Positions 9,026 through 19,067 of a stretch of DNA of 64,000 nucleotides are shown piece after piece. Position 1 is the first letter of the stretch; every line of letters begins with the position of its first letter. The notes below the pieces were generated by a model, which did no database searches, was not told the origin of the DNA, and saw only the letters and a program-made list of their open reading frames with translations. This stretch comes from Arthrobacter sp. B0490 (GTDB lineage: Bacteria > Actinomycetota > Actinomycetes > Actinomycetales > Micrococcaceae). The DNA is taken from contig NZ_PJIR01000003.1 of the NCBI RefSeq assembly GCF_002929355.1, positions 372,001-436,000 of the forward strand. Reading direction: 5' to 3'. The position numbers were made by a program, and so were the translations under genes.

Positions 9026-10165
9026 CTAGAGGACGTCGGTGTCGCCGCTGGCGCGGAGCCGCTCGACGGCCTTCTTGACCTCCTGGGCGTGCTCCTTCGT
9101 GGTGACGAGCAGGGCGTCGGGGGTGTCCACGATGACGACGTCGTCGATCCCGATCAGCGCGATCACCCGCTTGGTGTCGGACACCACGATGCCGGAGGCG
9201 TTCTCGGAGAAGACGCGCGCGCCCTCCCCCATCACGGTGAGCTCGCTGTTCTCGTCCGCGGGATTCAGCCGGCCGATCGCGGCGAAGTCGCCGACGTCGT
9301 CCCAGTTGAACTCCCCGGGGATCATGGCGACGTCGCCCGCGGCGGCGGCGGGCTCCGCGACGGCGTAGTCGATGGCGATCTTCGGGAGGGTCGGCCAGAC
9401 GCGGCGGGCCACCTCGACGCGCTGCGGCGTGTCCCACGCCTGGGCGATCTCCATCAGCCCGGCGTAGAGGGTGGGCTCGTTGGCGGACAGGTGCTTGAGC
9501 ATCAGGTCCACCGGTGCCACGAACATGCCCGCGTTCCACGAGTAGTTGCCGCTGTCGATGTATCCGTCCGCGACCTCCTGCGAGGGCTTCTCGACGAACT
9601 CGATGACCGCGCGGGCGCTCGGCGCGCCCTCGGCCGCGAGCGAATCCCCGGCACGGATGTAGCCGAACCCGGTGGAGGCGTGGGTCGGCTTGATGCCGAT
9701 CGTGACGATGTACCCCCGGGCCGCCGTGTGGATGGCCTCGCGGACGGCGTCCTGGAAGACCTCCACCGGCGCGATGACCTGGTCCGCGGCGAAGGACCCC
9801 ATGATGATGGCCGGGTCCCGCTGGTGGAGGATCGCGGCGGCGAGCCCGATCGCGGCACCGGAATCCTTCGGCTCCGACTCGAGGACGAGGTTCATGTCCT
9901 CGATCTCGGGCAGCTGCGCGAGGACGGCCCGCCGGTGCACGATCCCGGTGACCACCATGATGCGGCCGTCGCACAGGGGGCGGAGGCGGTCGTAGGTCGC
10001 GCGGATCAGGGTGCTTCCGGAACCGGTGAGGTCATGCAGGAACTTCGGTGCGGCAGCGCGGGAGAGGGGCCACAGGCGCGTGCCGGTGCCTCCCGCGGGA
10101 ATGACGCCGTGGAAGCGGTCCAGCGCGTTGTCAGGGGTCTGGGCGGCGGCCCTCTCGGTATTCAT
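9026..10165 (-). CDS. manC: Mannose-1-phosphate guanylyltransferase
   Basis: This enzyme makes GDP-mannose from mannose 1-phosphate and GTP for glycolipid, capsule and glycoprotein synthesis. The nucleotidyltransferase signature VIPAGGTGTRLWPLSR lies at residues 21-36. The motif FVEKPSQEVA (sugar-nucleotide pocket) and the NYSWNAGMF segment are typical of mannose-1-phosphate guanylyltransferases. I chose the ATG at 10165 (379 aa); a GTG three codons upstream would fall inside the TACCGT -10 box. It lacks the C-terminal isomerase domain of the bifunctional enzymes. It stands alone, divergent from sdhC. A GDP-mannose-type glycosyltransferase lies 42 kb away in this window. Confidence 0.9.
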   Translation of the reverse strand: MNTERAAAQTPDNALDRFHGVIPAGGTGTRLWPLSRAAAPKFLHDLTGSGSTLIRATYDRLRPLCDGRIMVVTGIVHRRAVLAQLPEIEDMNLVLESEPKDSGAAIGLAAAILHQRDPAIIMGSFAADQVIAPVEVFQDAVREAIHTAARGYIVTIGIKPTHASTGFGYIRAGDSLAAEGAPSARAVIEFVEKPSQEVADGYIDSGNYSWNAGMFVAPVDLMLKHLSANEPTLYAGLMEIAQAWDTPQRVEVARRVWPTLPKIAIDYAVAEPAAAAGDVAMIPGEFNWDDVGDFAAIGRLNPADENSELTVMGEGARVFSENASGIVVSDTKRVIALIGIDDVVIVDTPDALLVTTKEHAQEVKKAVERLRASGDTDVL

Positions 10166-10172
10166 CGCTTCC

Positions 10173-10178
10173 ACGGTA
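10173..10178 (-). promoter_or_regulatory. -10 box TACCGT of manC
   Basis: TACCGT on the minus strand ends 7 nt before the ATG at 10165, in the same geometry as other leaderless promoters in this window. It also argues against the GTG at 10174 as the start. Confidence 0.45.
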
Positions 10179-10246
10179 ACCGACGTGCACCCGGGGTCCC
10201 GGCTGCGTGGCGCCGCAGGTCACCCCCCCGGTGTTAACAAGGTCAC

Positions 10247-10293
10247 AGGTGAGGGACACCTAAATTGAACCGAGAGTGTCACCGGCCTAGATT
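10247..10293 (+). promoter_or_regulatory. sdh operon promoter with abutting inverted repeat
   Basis: -35 TTGAAC (10265-10270), a 17-nt spacer and -10 TAGATT (10288-10293) form a good vegetative promoter about 85 nt upstream of sdhC. Immediately upstream, AGGTG-AGGGA-CACCT (10247-10261) is an inverted repeat that touches the -35 box and could be an operator. A GTTAAC-containing stretch precedes it at about 10232-10240. Confidence 0.6.
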
Positions 10294-10378
10294 ATTCTTA
10301 TCTGAAGAGTGCTGTCGCACCGGCGTAATCCCTGCGTATATCGCGCTAACGCCCATGCGATGCAGGGAGGTAATTTCA

Positions 10379-10762
10379 ATGCCGAAGACACTGACACCAG
10401 CAGGCACCCTCTACCGTGGCCGAGAAGGTCAATGGTCCTGGGTGGCCCACCGCATCACAGGGGTCGTGATTTTCTTCTTCCTCCTCGTGCACGTGCTGGA
10501 CACGTCGCTCGTCCGCGTGTCGCCCGAAGCGTATGACGCGGTCATCGCCTCCTACAAGAACCCCATCATGGGCCTCGGGGAACTGGGCCTCGTCGCGGCC
10601 ATCGTGTTCCACGCCTTCAACGGCATCCGGCTCATCCTCGTGGACTTCTGGAAGCAGGGCCCCAAGTACCACCGCCAGATGCTCTGGGGCGTCGTCGGCC
10701 TCTGGGCCCTCGTCATGATCGCCTTCTCGATCCGCCATCTCACGCACGTCTTCGGAGGTTAG
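10379..10762 (+). CDS. sdhC: Succinate dehydrogenase cytochrome b556 subunit
   Basis: This 127-aa membrane anchor subunit of succinate dehydrogenase (complex II) carries haem b and the quinone site with SdhD. The N-terminal motif GREGQWSWVAHRITG is the SdhC family signature. Three hydrophobic helices follow, and FHAFNGIR near residue 80 carries the likely haem-ligand histidine. The ATG at 10379 is chosen because GGAGG lies 8 nt upstream and the family starts at this point; an in-frame upstream ATG (10352) lacks this site. It is the first gene of sdhCDAB. Confidence 0.95.
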   Translation: MPKTLTPAGTLYRGREGQWSWVAHRITGVVIFFFLLVHVLDTSLVRVSPEAYDAVIASYKNPIMGLGELGLVAAIVFHAFNGIRLILVDFWKQGPKYHRQMLWGVVGLWALVMIAFSIRHLTHVFGG

Positions 10763-10767
10763 TACTA

Positions 10768-11235
10768 ATGGCTACCCCAATCATCGAAAGCCCCCGCTCG
10801 GGACGCGTCGCACCCGGCTACTCGCGGTCCACACCGTCGCGCAGCAACTTCGAGATGATCGCGTGGCTGTTCATGCGGATCTCGGGCGCGATCCTCGTCG
10901 TGCTGATCTTCGTCCACCTGTACGTGAACCTCGTGGCCGGTGACGGCATCAGCGGCATCGACTTCGGCTTCGTGGCCGGCAAGTGGGCCAGTCCCTTCTG
11001 GCAGATCTGGGATCTGACGATGCTGTGGCTGGCCATGCTGCACGGCACCAACGGCATCCGCGTAATCATCAACGACTACGCGGACAAGAACAGCACGCGG
11101 ATGTGGCTCAAGGGGGTCCTCTACACGTCGACCGTCGTGATCGTCGTCCTCGGTACCCTGGTGATCTTCACCTTCGATCCCTGCCCCGTGATCGACGGCG
11201 TGGCGCACGTCGCGGACTACTGCCCGACACCGTAG
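10768..11235 (+). CDS. sdhD: Succinate dehydrogenase hydrophobic anchor subunit
   Basis: This 155-aa second membrane anchor of complex II starts 5 nt after the sdhC stop. Three hydrophobic helices are seen from about residue 27 to 140. MLHGTNGIRVIINDY near residue 90 is the SdhD counterpart of the haem-binding segment. The N-terminus is hydrophilic with GYSRSTPSRSNFE, typical of actinobacterial SdhD. Downstream, 114 nt separate it from sdhA, with no hairpin that I can identify, so the operon probably continues. Confidence 0.93.
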   Translation: MATPIIESPRSGRVAPGYSRSTPSRSNFEMIAWLFMRISGAILVVLIFVHLYVNLVAGDGISGIDFGFVAGKWASPFWQIWDLTMLWLAMLHGTNGIRVIINDYADKNSTRMWLKGVLYTSTVVIVVLGTLVIFTFDPCPVIDGVAHVADYCPTP

Positions 11236-11349
11236 CCCCCGCGCCGTAGTATCCACTCCGCAGCATCCGCTCGGTAGTACCTGCCGGTCCCCGGCAGCCC
11301 CCGCGTGGCGGGCCCGCCCCGCCCGGTTCCAACAGAAAGAGCGACCAGC

Positions 11350-13128
11350 ATGCAGGTCCACAAGTACGACGTCGTCATCGTCGGCGCCGGTGGCGCAGGG
11401 ATGCGCGCAGCCATCGAATCGGGGCAGCGAGCCCGCACGGCCGTCCTGACGAAGCTCTACCCCACCCGCTCCCACACGGGTGCGGCGCAGGGCGGCATGT
11501 GCGCGGCCCTCGCCAACGTCGAAGAGGACAATTGGGAGTGGCATACCTTCGACACCGTCAAGGGCGGCGACTACCTCGTCGACCAGGACGCGGCCGAGGT
11601 CATGGCCAAGGAGGCCATCGAGGCCGTCCTCGACCTCGAGAAGATGGGGCTCCCCTTCAACCGCACCCCCGAGGGGCGCATCGACCAGCGTCGCTTCGGC
11701 GGCCACACCCGCGACCACGGCAAGGCACCCGTCCGCAGGTCCTGCTACGCGGCGGACCGCACCGGTCACATGATCCTGCAGACGCTGTACCAGAACTGCG
11801 TGAAGCACAACGTCGAGTTCTACAACGAGTACTACGTGCTGGACCTGCTGATGGTCGACCAGGAGGTGACGGTCGACGGCGTGACCCGGATCGAGAAGCG
11901 TGTGGCGGGCGTCGTCTCCTACGACCTGGCATCGGGAGAGCTGCACATCTTCCAGGCGAAGTCGATCGTCTTCGCCTCCGGTGGTGTCGGCAAGGTGTAC
12001 AAGACCACCTCCAACGCCCACACCCTGACTGGTGACGGCATGGGCATCGCGTTCCGCCGCGGCATCCCGCTCGAGGACATGGAGTTCTTCCAGTTCCATC
12101 CGACCGGCCTCGCCGGGCTCGGGATCCTCCTGTCCGAGGCGGCCCGCGGCGAGGGTGCGATCCTCCGCAACTCGGAGGGAGAGCGTTTCATGGAGCGCTA
12201 CGCCCCCACCATCAAGGACCTCGCCCCCCGCGACATCGTCGCGCGATCGATGGCCAACGAGGTGCGCGAGGGCCGTGGCGCCGGCCCGAACAAGGACTAC
12301 GTCCTCCTGGACCTGACCCACCTGGAACCCGCGCACATCGACGCGAAGCTCCCCGACATCACCGAGTTCGCCCGCACCTACCTCGGTGTGGAGCCCTACA
12401 CGGAACCGGTCCCGGTCTTCCCCACGGCGCACTACGCGATGGGCGGCATCCCGACGAACATCAAGGCCGAGGTGCTGGCGGACAACGACACGGTGGTCCC
12501 CGGGCTGTACGCGGCCGGCGAGGTCGCCTGCGTGTCCGTCCACGGGTCCAACCGGCTCGGGACGAACTCGCTGCTCGACATCAACGTGTTCGGCAAGCGT
12601 GCCGGCATCGCGGCCGCCGAGTACGCCCTCACCGCCGATTTCGTCGAGATCCCCGAGAACCCGACGGTCGAGACCGAGGAACTCCTCAACCGGGCACGCA
12701 GCTCCGAGGGCGGGGAGCGCGTCGCGCTGATCCGCAAGGAACTGCAGGACATCATGGACGCCAATGTCCAGGTGTTCCGCACCGAGGAGACACTGCTCGA
12801 GGCGCTCCGCGTCATCGATACGCTGGAGGAGCGCTACACGCGCATCACGGTGCAGGACAAGGGCAAGCGGTTCAACCTGGACCTGCTCGAGGCCGTGGAG
12901 CTCGGATTCCTCCTCGACATGGCGAAGGTCATGACCGCGGCGGCACTGCATCGCAAGGAATCCCGTGGCGGACACTTCCGAGAGGACTATCCTGAACGTG
13001 ACGACGAGAACTTCATGACCCATTCCATGGCCTACAAGGACCCGAGCGCCACGGCCACCAGCGGCGTCCGCCTTGAGACCAAACCGGTGATCTTCACCCG
13101 ATACCAGCCCATGGAGCGAAAGTACTGA
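11350..13128 (+). CDS. sdhA: Succinate dehydrogenase flavoprotein subunit
   Basis: This 592-aa catalytic subunit oxidises succinate to fumarate using covalent FAD. The dinucleotide fold VIVGAGGAGMRAA starts at about residue 8, and SHTGAAQGG near residue 40 carries the histidine for covalent FAD. The substrate-site segment SVHGSNRLGTNSLLD is near residue 397. The start is the ATG at 11350; longer upstream readings are not family-like. The stop overlaps the sdhB start by one base (TGATG). Confidence 0.97.
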   Translation: MQVHKYDVVIVGAGGAGMRAAIESGQRARTAVLTKLYPTRSHTGAAQGGMCAALANVEEDNWEWHTFDTVKGGDYLVDQDAAEVMAKEAIEAVLDLEKMGLPFNRTPEGRIDQRRFGGHTRDHGKAPVRRSCYAADRTGHMILQTLYQNCVKHNVEFYNEYYVLDLLMVDQEVTVDGVTRIEKRVAGVVSYDLASGELHIFQAKSIVFASGGVGKVYKTTSNAHTLTGDGMGIAFRRGIPLEDMEFFQFHPTGLAGLGILLSEAARGEGAILRNSEGERFMERYAPTIKDLAPRDIVARSMANEVREGRGAGPNKDYVLLDLTHLEPAHIDAKLPDITEFARTYLGVEPYTEPVPVFPTAHYAMGGIPTNIKAEVLADNDTVVPGLYAAGEVACVSVHGSNRLGTNSLLDINVFGKRAGIAAAEYALTADFVEIPENPTVETEELLNRARSSEGGERVALIRKELQDIMDANVQVFRTEETLLEALRVIDTLEERYTRITVQDKGKRFNLDLLEAVELGFLLDMAKVMTAAALHRKESRGGHFREDYPERDDENFMTHSMAYKDPSATATSGVRLETKPVIFTRYQPMERKY

Positions 13129-13916
13129 TGAGCACCGAAACGATGGAAAAGGAGCCGGCCTCCAAGGTCGAGCTCGCGCCCGGCGTCGGCGGCGGCGGAG
13201 AGATCCCCACGTTCGACATCACCCTCAAGGTGCGCCGCTACAACCCGGAGGTCTCGGACGAGGCGCACTGGGACGAATGGCAGCTGACCATGTACGGCAC
13301 GGACCGCGTGCTGGACGCCCTGCACAAGGTCAAGTGGGAGCACGACGGCTCGGTGTCGTTCCGGCGCTCCTGCGCGCACGGAGTGTGCGGCTCGGACGCG
13401 ATGCGGATCAACGGCCGCAACCGGCTGGCCTGCAAGACCCTGCTGAAGGACCTCGACACGTCCAAGCCCATCCTCGTGGAGCCCATCAAGGGCCTGCCGG
13501 TGGAGAAGGACCTGATCGTCGACATGGAGCCGTTCTTCCAGTCCTACCGGGAGATCATGCCGTTCCTGATCAGCAAGGGCCACGAGCCCGCGAAGGAGCG
13601 CCTGCAGTCCGCCGAGGAGCGCGACCGCTACGACGACACGACCAAGTGCATCCTCTGCGCGGCGTGCACGTCCTCGTGCCCCGTGTTCTGGACCGACGGG
13701 CAGTACTTCGGCCCGGCGGCGATCGTGAACGCGCACCGCTTCATCTTCGACTCGCGCGACGACGCCGGGGACATGCGCCTCGAGATCCTGAACGACAAGG
13801 AGGGCGTGTGGCGCTGCAGGACCACCTTCAACTGCTCGGAGGCCTGCCCCCGCGGCATCCAGGTCACGAAGGCCATCTCCGAGGTCAAGCAGGCCATCCT
13901 GACCCGCAAGATTTGA
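13128..13916 (+). CDS. sdhB: Succinate dehydrogenase iron-sulfur subunit
   Basis: This 262-aa subunit carries the three Fe-S clusters that pass electrons from FAD to quinone. The 2Fe-2S cluster motif CAHGVCGSDAM is in the N-terminal ferredoxin domain. The C-terminal domain carries CILCAACTSSCPV and CSEACPRGI for the 4Fe-4S and 3Fe-4S clusters. About 20 extra N-terminal residues precede the ferredoxin fold. It is the last gene of the operon and is followed by a strong hairpin. Confidence 0.97.
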   Translation: MSTETMEKEPASKVELAPGVGGGGEIPTFDITLKVRRYNPEVSDEAHWDEWQLTMYGTDRVLDALHKVKWEHDGSVSFRRSCAHGVCGSDAMRINGRNRLACKTLLKDLDTSKPILVEPIKGLPVEKDLIVDMEPFFQSYREIMPFLISKGHEPAKERLQSAEERDRYDDTTKCILCAACTSSCPVFWTDGQYFGPAAIVNAHRFIFDSRDDAGDMRLEILNDKEGVWRCRTTFNCSEACPRGIQVTKAISEVKQAILTRKI

Positions 13917-13950
13917 TCGACACGACGAACTCCCGCCGGTGATACCGGTG

Positions 13951-13984
13951 GAAGGGCGGCCCGCCATCCGGGGGGCCGCCCTTC
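13951..13984. terminator. Bidirectional terminator between sdhB and the YihY gene
   Basis: A perfect 12-bp stem GAAGGGCGGCCC (13951-13962) pairs with 13973-13984 around a 10-nt loop. It sits between the convergent stops at 13916 (plus) and 14010 (minus), so it can serve both strands. Confidence 0.8.
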
Positions 13985-14009
13985 TCGCGTTCCCGGGGGC
14001 GTCGGCGGG

Positions 14010-15116
14010 TCAGGAGCCGCTGGTCCGCTGGGCGCGGCCCTTGCGACGGCTGCGCTGCCACAGTGTCCCGGCCTTCGCCTGCAGGTCGCGATCGGAGGCG
14101 ACGCCGGCGTCCGCCGTCCCGATGGCGCACCAGGCGGTGGCCAGCAGGTAGACCTGGCTGAGCAGGAAGAACCAGATGAACAGCGCGAGGATCACCGCGA
14201 AGGACAGCAGGAGCGGGTTGTTGCCGAAGCCGGCCAGGATCTGTGCCGAGAACGTGCGGAGCAGGGTGGTGCCGAGCCCGGCGATGATCGCGCCCTGGAA
14301 CAGGATCCGCCGCGGCATCTCGATGGCGGACGTCGTGCGGAACAGGACCACGGCCACGAGGATGTCCAGCAGGATCATCGCCGCGAAGCCTGCCGCCTGC
14401 GTCATGAACTGGCTCGCGGCGTTCAGCTTCAGGACGGTGAGGAGCGCTCCGACGGTGTTGTTGGCGACCACCCCGAGCGCGGTCGTCACCACCATGATGA
14501 CCCCGAGCAGCGCGAGCGTCCCGAGATCCTTCACCCAGAGGACCACAGGGGGGACCGGTACCGGATCGAGCGCGAAGATGCCGCGCATGGCCTGCCTCAT
14601 GCCACCGATCCAGCCGAGGGCGGTCACGACCATCACCGCCGAGGAGACGACGATCGCCCAGCCGAGCCCGCTGGTGACCTCGAAGAGCCGCTCGGCGGTC
14701 ACCAGGCCGTTCTCGCCGCCCTCCTCGCCGATCAGTCCGGGCACCGCCCGGTCGATGGCGTCCGCCGCGAGTTCGCGCAGGTCCACGTCGCCCGCGATGA
14801 CGATGCCGAGGGCGGCGAACGCGACGACGAGGAGCGCGGCGATGGCGAAGAACAGCCGGTAGGCCAGTCCCGCGGCCATGAGGGGCCCGCGCCGCTCGTT
14901 GTACAGCAGGACCACACGGACGACGCGCAGCGTGAAGAACCGGCACAGGAACAGGTCCACGCGCGCCAGGAGGAGCTCGGTACCCCCGACTCCGGAACGG
15001 GTCAGCCGACCGACCTTGACCTGCGCCTCGATGGCCCTGCGCTGCAGGTCGGGCAGGTTCGCCGGGGACGGCTGCTCAACCCGCGGCGGCTTCGGAGCCG
15101 TCAGCGTCCTCGCCAA
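14010..15116 (-). CDS. YihY/BrkB-family membrane protein
   Basis: This polytopic inner-membrane protein of the YihY/virulence factor BrkB family is about 368 aa with the proposed TTG start. About six hydrophobic helices follow the motif RRGPLMAAGLAYRLFFAIAA, which is the conserved first helix of this family. The precise function is unknown; the old RNase BN label is wrong. The start is uncertain. No ATG or GTG lies in a sensible place, and TTG at 15116 overlaps the preceding 2H phosphoesterase gene by about 40 nt. It is the last gene of the xthA-trpS-2H-yihY series. Confidence 0.8.
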   Translation of the reverse strand: MARTLTAPKPPRVEQPSPANLPDLQRRAIEAQVKVGRLTRSGVGGTELLLARVDLFLCRFFTLRVVRVVLLYNERRGPLMAAGLAYRLFFAIAALLVVAFAALGIVIAGDVDLRELAADAIDRAVPGLIGEEGGENGLVTAERLFEVTSGLGWAIVVSSAVMVVTALGWIGGMRQAMRGIFALDPVPVPPVVLWVKDLGTLALLGVIMVVTTALGVVANNTVGALLTVLKLNAASQFMTQAAGFAAMILLDILVAVVLFRTTSAIEMPRRILFQGAIIAGLGTTLLRTFSAQILAGFGNNPLLLSFAVILALFIWFFLLSQVYLLATAWCAIGTADAGVASDRDLQAKAGTLWQRSRRKGRAQRTSGS

Positions 15117-15675
15117 AGCGCAGCTCCTCCCTGAGTTTCCACAATCCGGACGGCACGTGCTCGTACAGTCCCATGGTGCGTACCTCGAAGGACGCCTCGA
15201 ACCCGTGGAGCACGTCGGCCGCGGCATCCAGCCCGGCCTCCGAGACGTCGTGGGCCACCGTGACGTGCGGGTGGAACGGGAATTCGAGGTCGCGGTCGAG
15301 CGGCCCGGCCTGGAGTCTCGCGTGCAGATCCACGCACTCGTCGAAGCCCTCCACGAGGTTCAGGAACACCACCGGAGAGACCGGTCGGAAGGATCCGGTG
15401 CCCACCAGCCGGACCGTGAAGGGATGCTGCCGGCGGGCCACGGCCCGCACGTGCTCGATGGTCTCGTCCCAGTCCGTCGCCGGCGTGGTGGTGATGAGCG
15501 TGATGTGGGGCGGCACGACCGCCGCCATGGGATCGCCGAAGGACGCACGCCAGGATTCCAGGTCGCCGGCGAGCGGTTCGGGGATGGGGATGGTGACGCC
15601 CACGCAGCTACCGCTCGGTCGTGGACGGGTCAGGGCTGTCACCGCTCCGTGGGGTCGCCCGGTCGAGGTGCACAT
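15076..15675 (-). CDS. 2H phosphoesterase (2'-5' RNA ligase family)
   Basis: This 199-aa protein has the two HxTx motifs of the 2H phosphoesterase superfamily: PPHITLITTTP near residue 58 and FHPHVTVAHDV near 138. Family members act on 2',3'-cyclic phosphate RNA ends or small cyclic nucleotides (ThpR/LigT and cyclic phosphodiesterases); the substrate here is unknown. The ATG at 15675 follows the trpS stop by 3 nt. A GTG about 24 codons later, at the start of GVTIPIPEP, is a plausible alternative because the family core begins there. Confidence 0.82.
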   Translation of the reverse strand: MCTSTGRPHGAVTALTRPRPSGSCVGVTIPIPEPLAGDLESWRASFGDPMAAVVPPHITLITTTPATDWDETIEHVRAVARRQHPFTVRLVGTGSFRPVSPVVFLNLVEGFDECVDLHARLQAGPLDRDLEFPFHPHVTVAHDVSEAGLDAAADVLHGFEASFEVRTMGLYEHVPSGLWKLREELRFGEDADGSEAAAG

Positions 15676-15678
15676 GGA

Positions 15679-17568
<1,890 letters not shown>

Positions 17569-17571
17569 TCA

Positions 17572-17577
17572 ACCTTA
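17572..17577 (-). promoter_or_regulatory. -10 box TAAGGT of xthA
   Basis: TAAGGT on the minus strand is followed by a 7-nt gap and then the GTG start at 17564; no Shine-Dalgarno sequence fits in between. Confidence 0.45.
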
Positions 17578-17617
17578 CCCCGGAGGCTGTCCCCCGGACC
17601 TCCCGGCGAGACGCCGC

Positions 17618-18115
17618 TCACTCGACGACTGTCCCCTCGACGGGACCCTCGGCCGACCCCTTCATGAGGGAGCGGGCGTTGTGCGAGGTGATCTCGATCG
17701 TCTCGAGTGCGCGCTCGACCATCCCCTCGTCCCTGCCGAGGTATTCGCGCACGACCCCGACCTGAACCTGCACGATCTTGAAGCTGTGGTCGAGTTTCAG
17801 GTCCCGTGCGCGGTCGGCTGCGGCGGGACCGGCGGGTGACTGACCGGTCGGCCCGAAGGCGGCATGGCCCTGCAGGCGCACCGCCGCCTTCCGCGCCGCG
17901 GAGCGTAGGCTGAAGACCACGAAGCTGAAGATCAGGAGCCACCCCAGCGAGATGATCACCACCAGCCAGCCGATGACGTCGTTCTGGTTCGCCGCGAAGA
18001 CCACGGCGACCAGGAACACGACCAGCATCACGGCCATCCCTGCGCTCCCCATGCGCATGCTCAGCCCCCGGCCAGCCGGCCGGTCATTGCTCCCTAGTGT
18101 CTGCATAGGGTCCAT
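17618..18115 (-). CDS. Small membrane protein, function unknown
   Basis: This protein of about 165 aa (ATG at 18115) has two hydrophobic segments near residues 28-48 and 54-75. A soluble tail with an RSAARKAAVRLQGHAAFG segment ends in an acidic, helical C-terminus. I do not recognise a family. The start is chosen because GGAAGA lies just upstream; an in-frame longer reading reaches across the divergent promoter and is unlikely. It is divergent from the CHRD-protein gene. The 163-nt gap between them holds their promoters and nothing else that I can identify. Confidence 0.6.
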   Translation of the reverse strand: MDPMQTLGSNDRPAGRGLSMRMGSAGMAVMLVVFLVAVVFAANQNDVIGWLVVIISLGWLLIFSFVVFSLRSAARKAAVRLQGHAAFGPTGQSPAGPAAADRARDLKLDHSFKIVQVQVGVVREYLGRDEGMVERALETIEITSHNARSLMKGSAEGPVEGTVVE

Positions 18116-18278
18116 TCTTCCGTATGCCCGGGCCCTCCCCCCTGCCTTCCACCGCTGGCGAACTGTCAGGATTCTCGAAGTTCTCTCCCAACTCCTCCCA
18201 TCCGTGACGCCCATCACCGCGAAGTACTGACATGCGCGCCCCACAGCGCGCCTCACTCGCACTACGGAGGAACTACCC

Positions 18279-19055
18279 ATGAACAAGAAGATGCGTTTCC
18301 TGGCTGTACCCGCACTGGCTATCAGCGCCGTCGCCCTGGTCGGCTCCCCCGCGATGGCGGCCGACGCCAGCTACTCCTCGACCCTCGGTCAGCTGAACGG
18401 CACCACCGGCACCGGCACCATCACCGTCGACGTCGTCGGTGACCAGGCCATGGTCAACCTCCAGGTCTCCGGTCTCGCCCAGACCTTCATGGACGCGCCG
18501 TACCCGCACGTCCAGCACATCCACGGTGGCTCCAAGGGCGTCTGCCCGACTCCGGCCAATGACGCCAACGGTGACGGCATCGTGAACGTCGCCGAAGGTG
18601 CCCCGGGCTACGGTGACATCCAGACGACCCTCACCACCTCCGGTGCCACCACGCCGGCCGAGGGCCTGAACCTGGCACTCGGTGGCCAGGGCGGAACCTA
18701 CTCCATCCAGCGCACCATCACCCTCGACGCCGCGACCCAGAAGTCCCTCGAGGACGGCGTCGCTGTCGTCGTCGTGCACGGCCTGGATCCCGCGACCGCC
18801 GGCGTCCCCGCGGAGGTCTTCAACAGCCCCTCGGAGCTCAACCCGGATCTGCCCCTGGGCGCCACCTCCCCCGCCCTGTGCGGAACCCTCGTCAAGACCC
18901 AGATGGGCGCCATGCCCTCCGGCGGAGCGGACACCGGTGTCGCCACCGAGTCCACCAGCTCGACCGGCATGATGGCCCTCGGTGGCGGGCTCGTCCTTGC
19001 AGCAGCAGCCGGCGGAACCTTCGCCGTCCGTCGCCGCGTAGCGCAGAACGCCTGA
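18279..19055 (+). CDS. Secreted CHRD-like protein with C-terminal anchor
   Basis: This 258-aa exported protein has a clear signal peptide (residues 1-27, ending AMAA). The central domain resembles CHRD (chordin-type) domains: SYSSTLGQLNGTTGTGTITVDVVG, an HVQHIHGG motif near residue 75, and two conserved cysteines. The C-terminus is STG, a hydrophobic stretch of about 20 residues and RRR, which is sorting-signal-like architecture without a classical LPxTG. The start is the ATG at 18279 with GGAGG upstream. A class F sortase-like gene follows 12 nt later, so it may be that enzyme's substrate. The domain assignment is from pattern, not search. Confidence 0.7.
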   Translation: MNKKMRFLAVPALAISAVALVGSPAMAADASYSSTLGQLNGTTGTGTITVDVVGDQAMVNLQVSGLAQTFMDAPYPHVQHIHGGSKGVCPTPANDANGDGIVNVAEGAPGYGDIQTTLTTSGATTPAEGLNLALGGQGGTYSIQRTITLDAATQKSLEDGVAVVVVHGLDPATAGVPAEVFNSPSELNPDLPLGATSPALCGTLVKTQMGAMPSGGADTGVATESTSSTGMMALGGGLVLAAAAGGTFAVRRRVAQNA

Positions 19056-19067
19056 TCCTGGTCGCTC

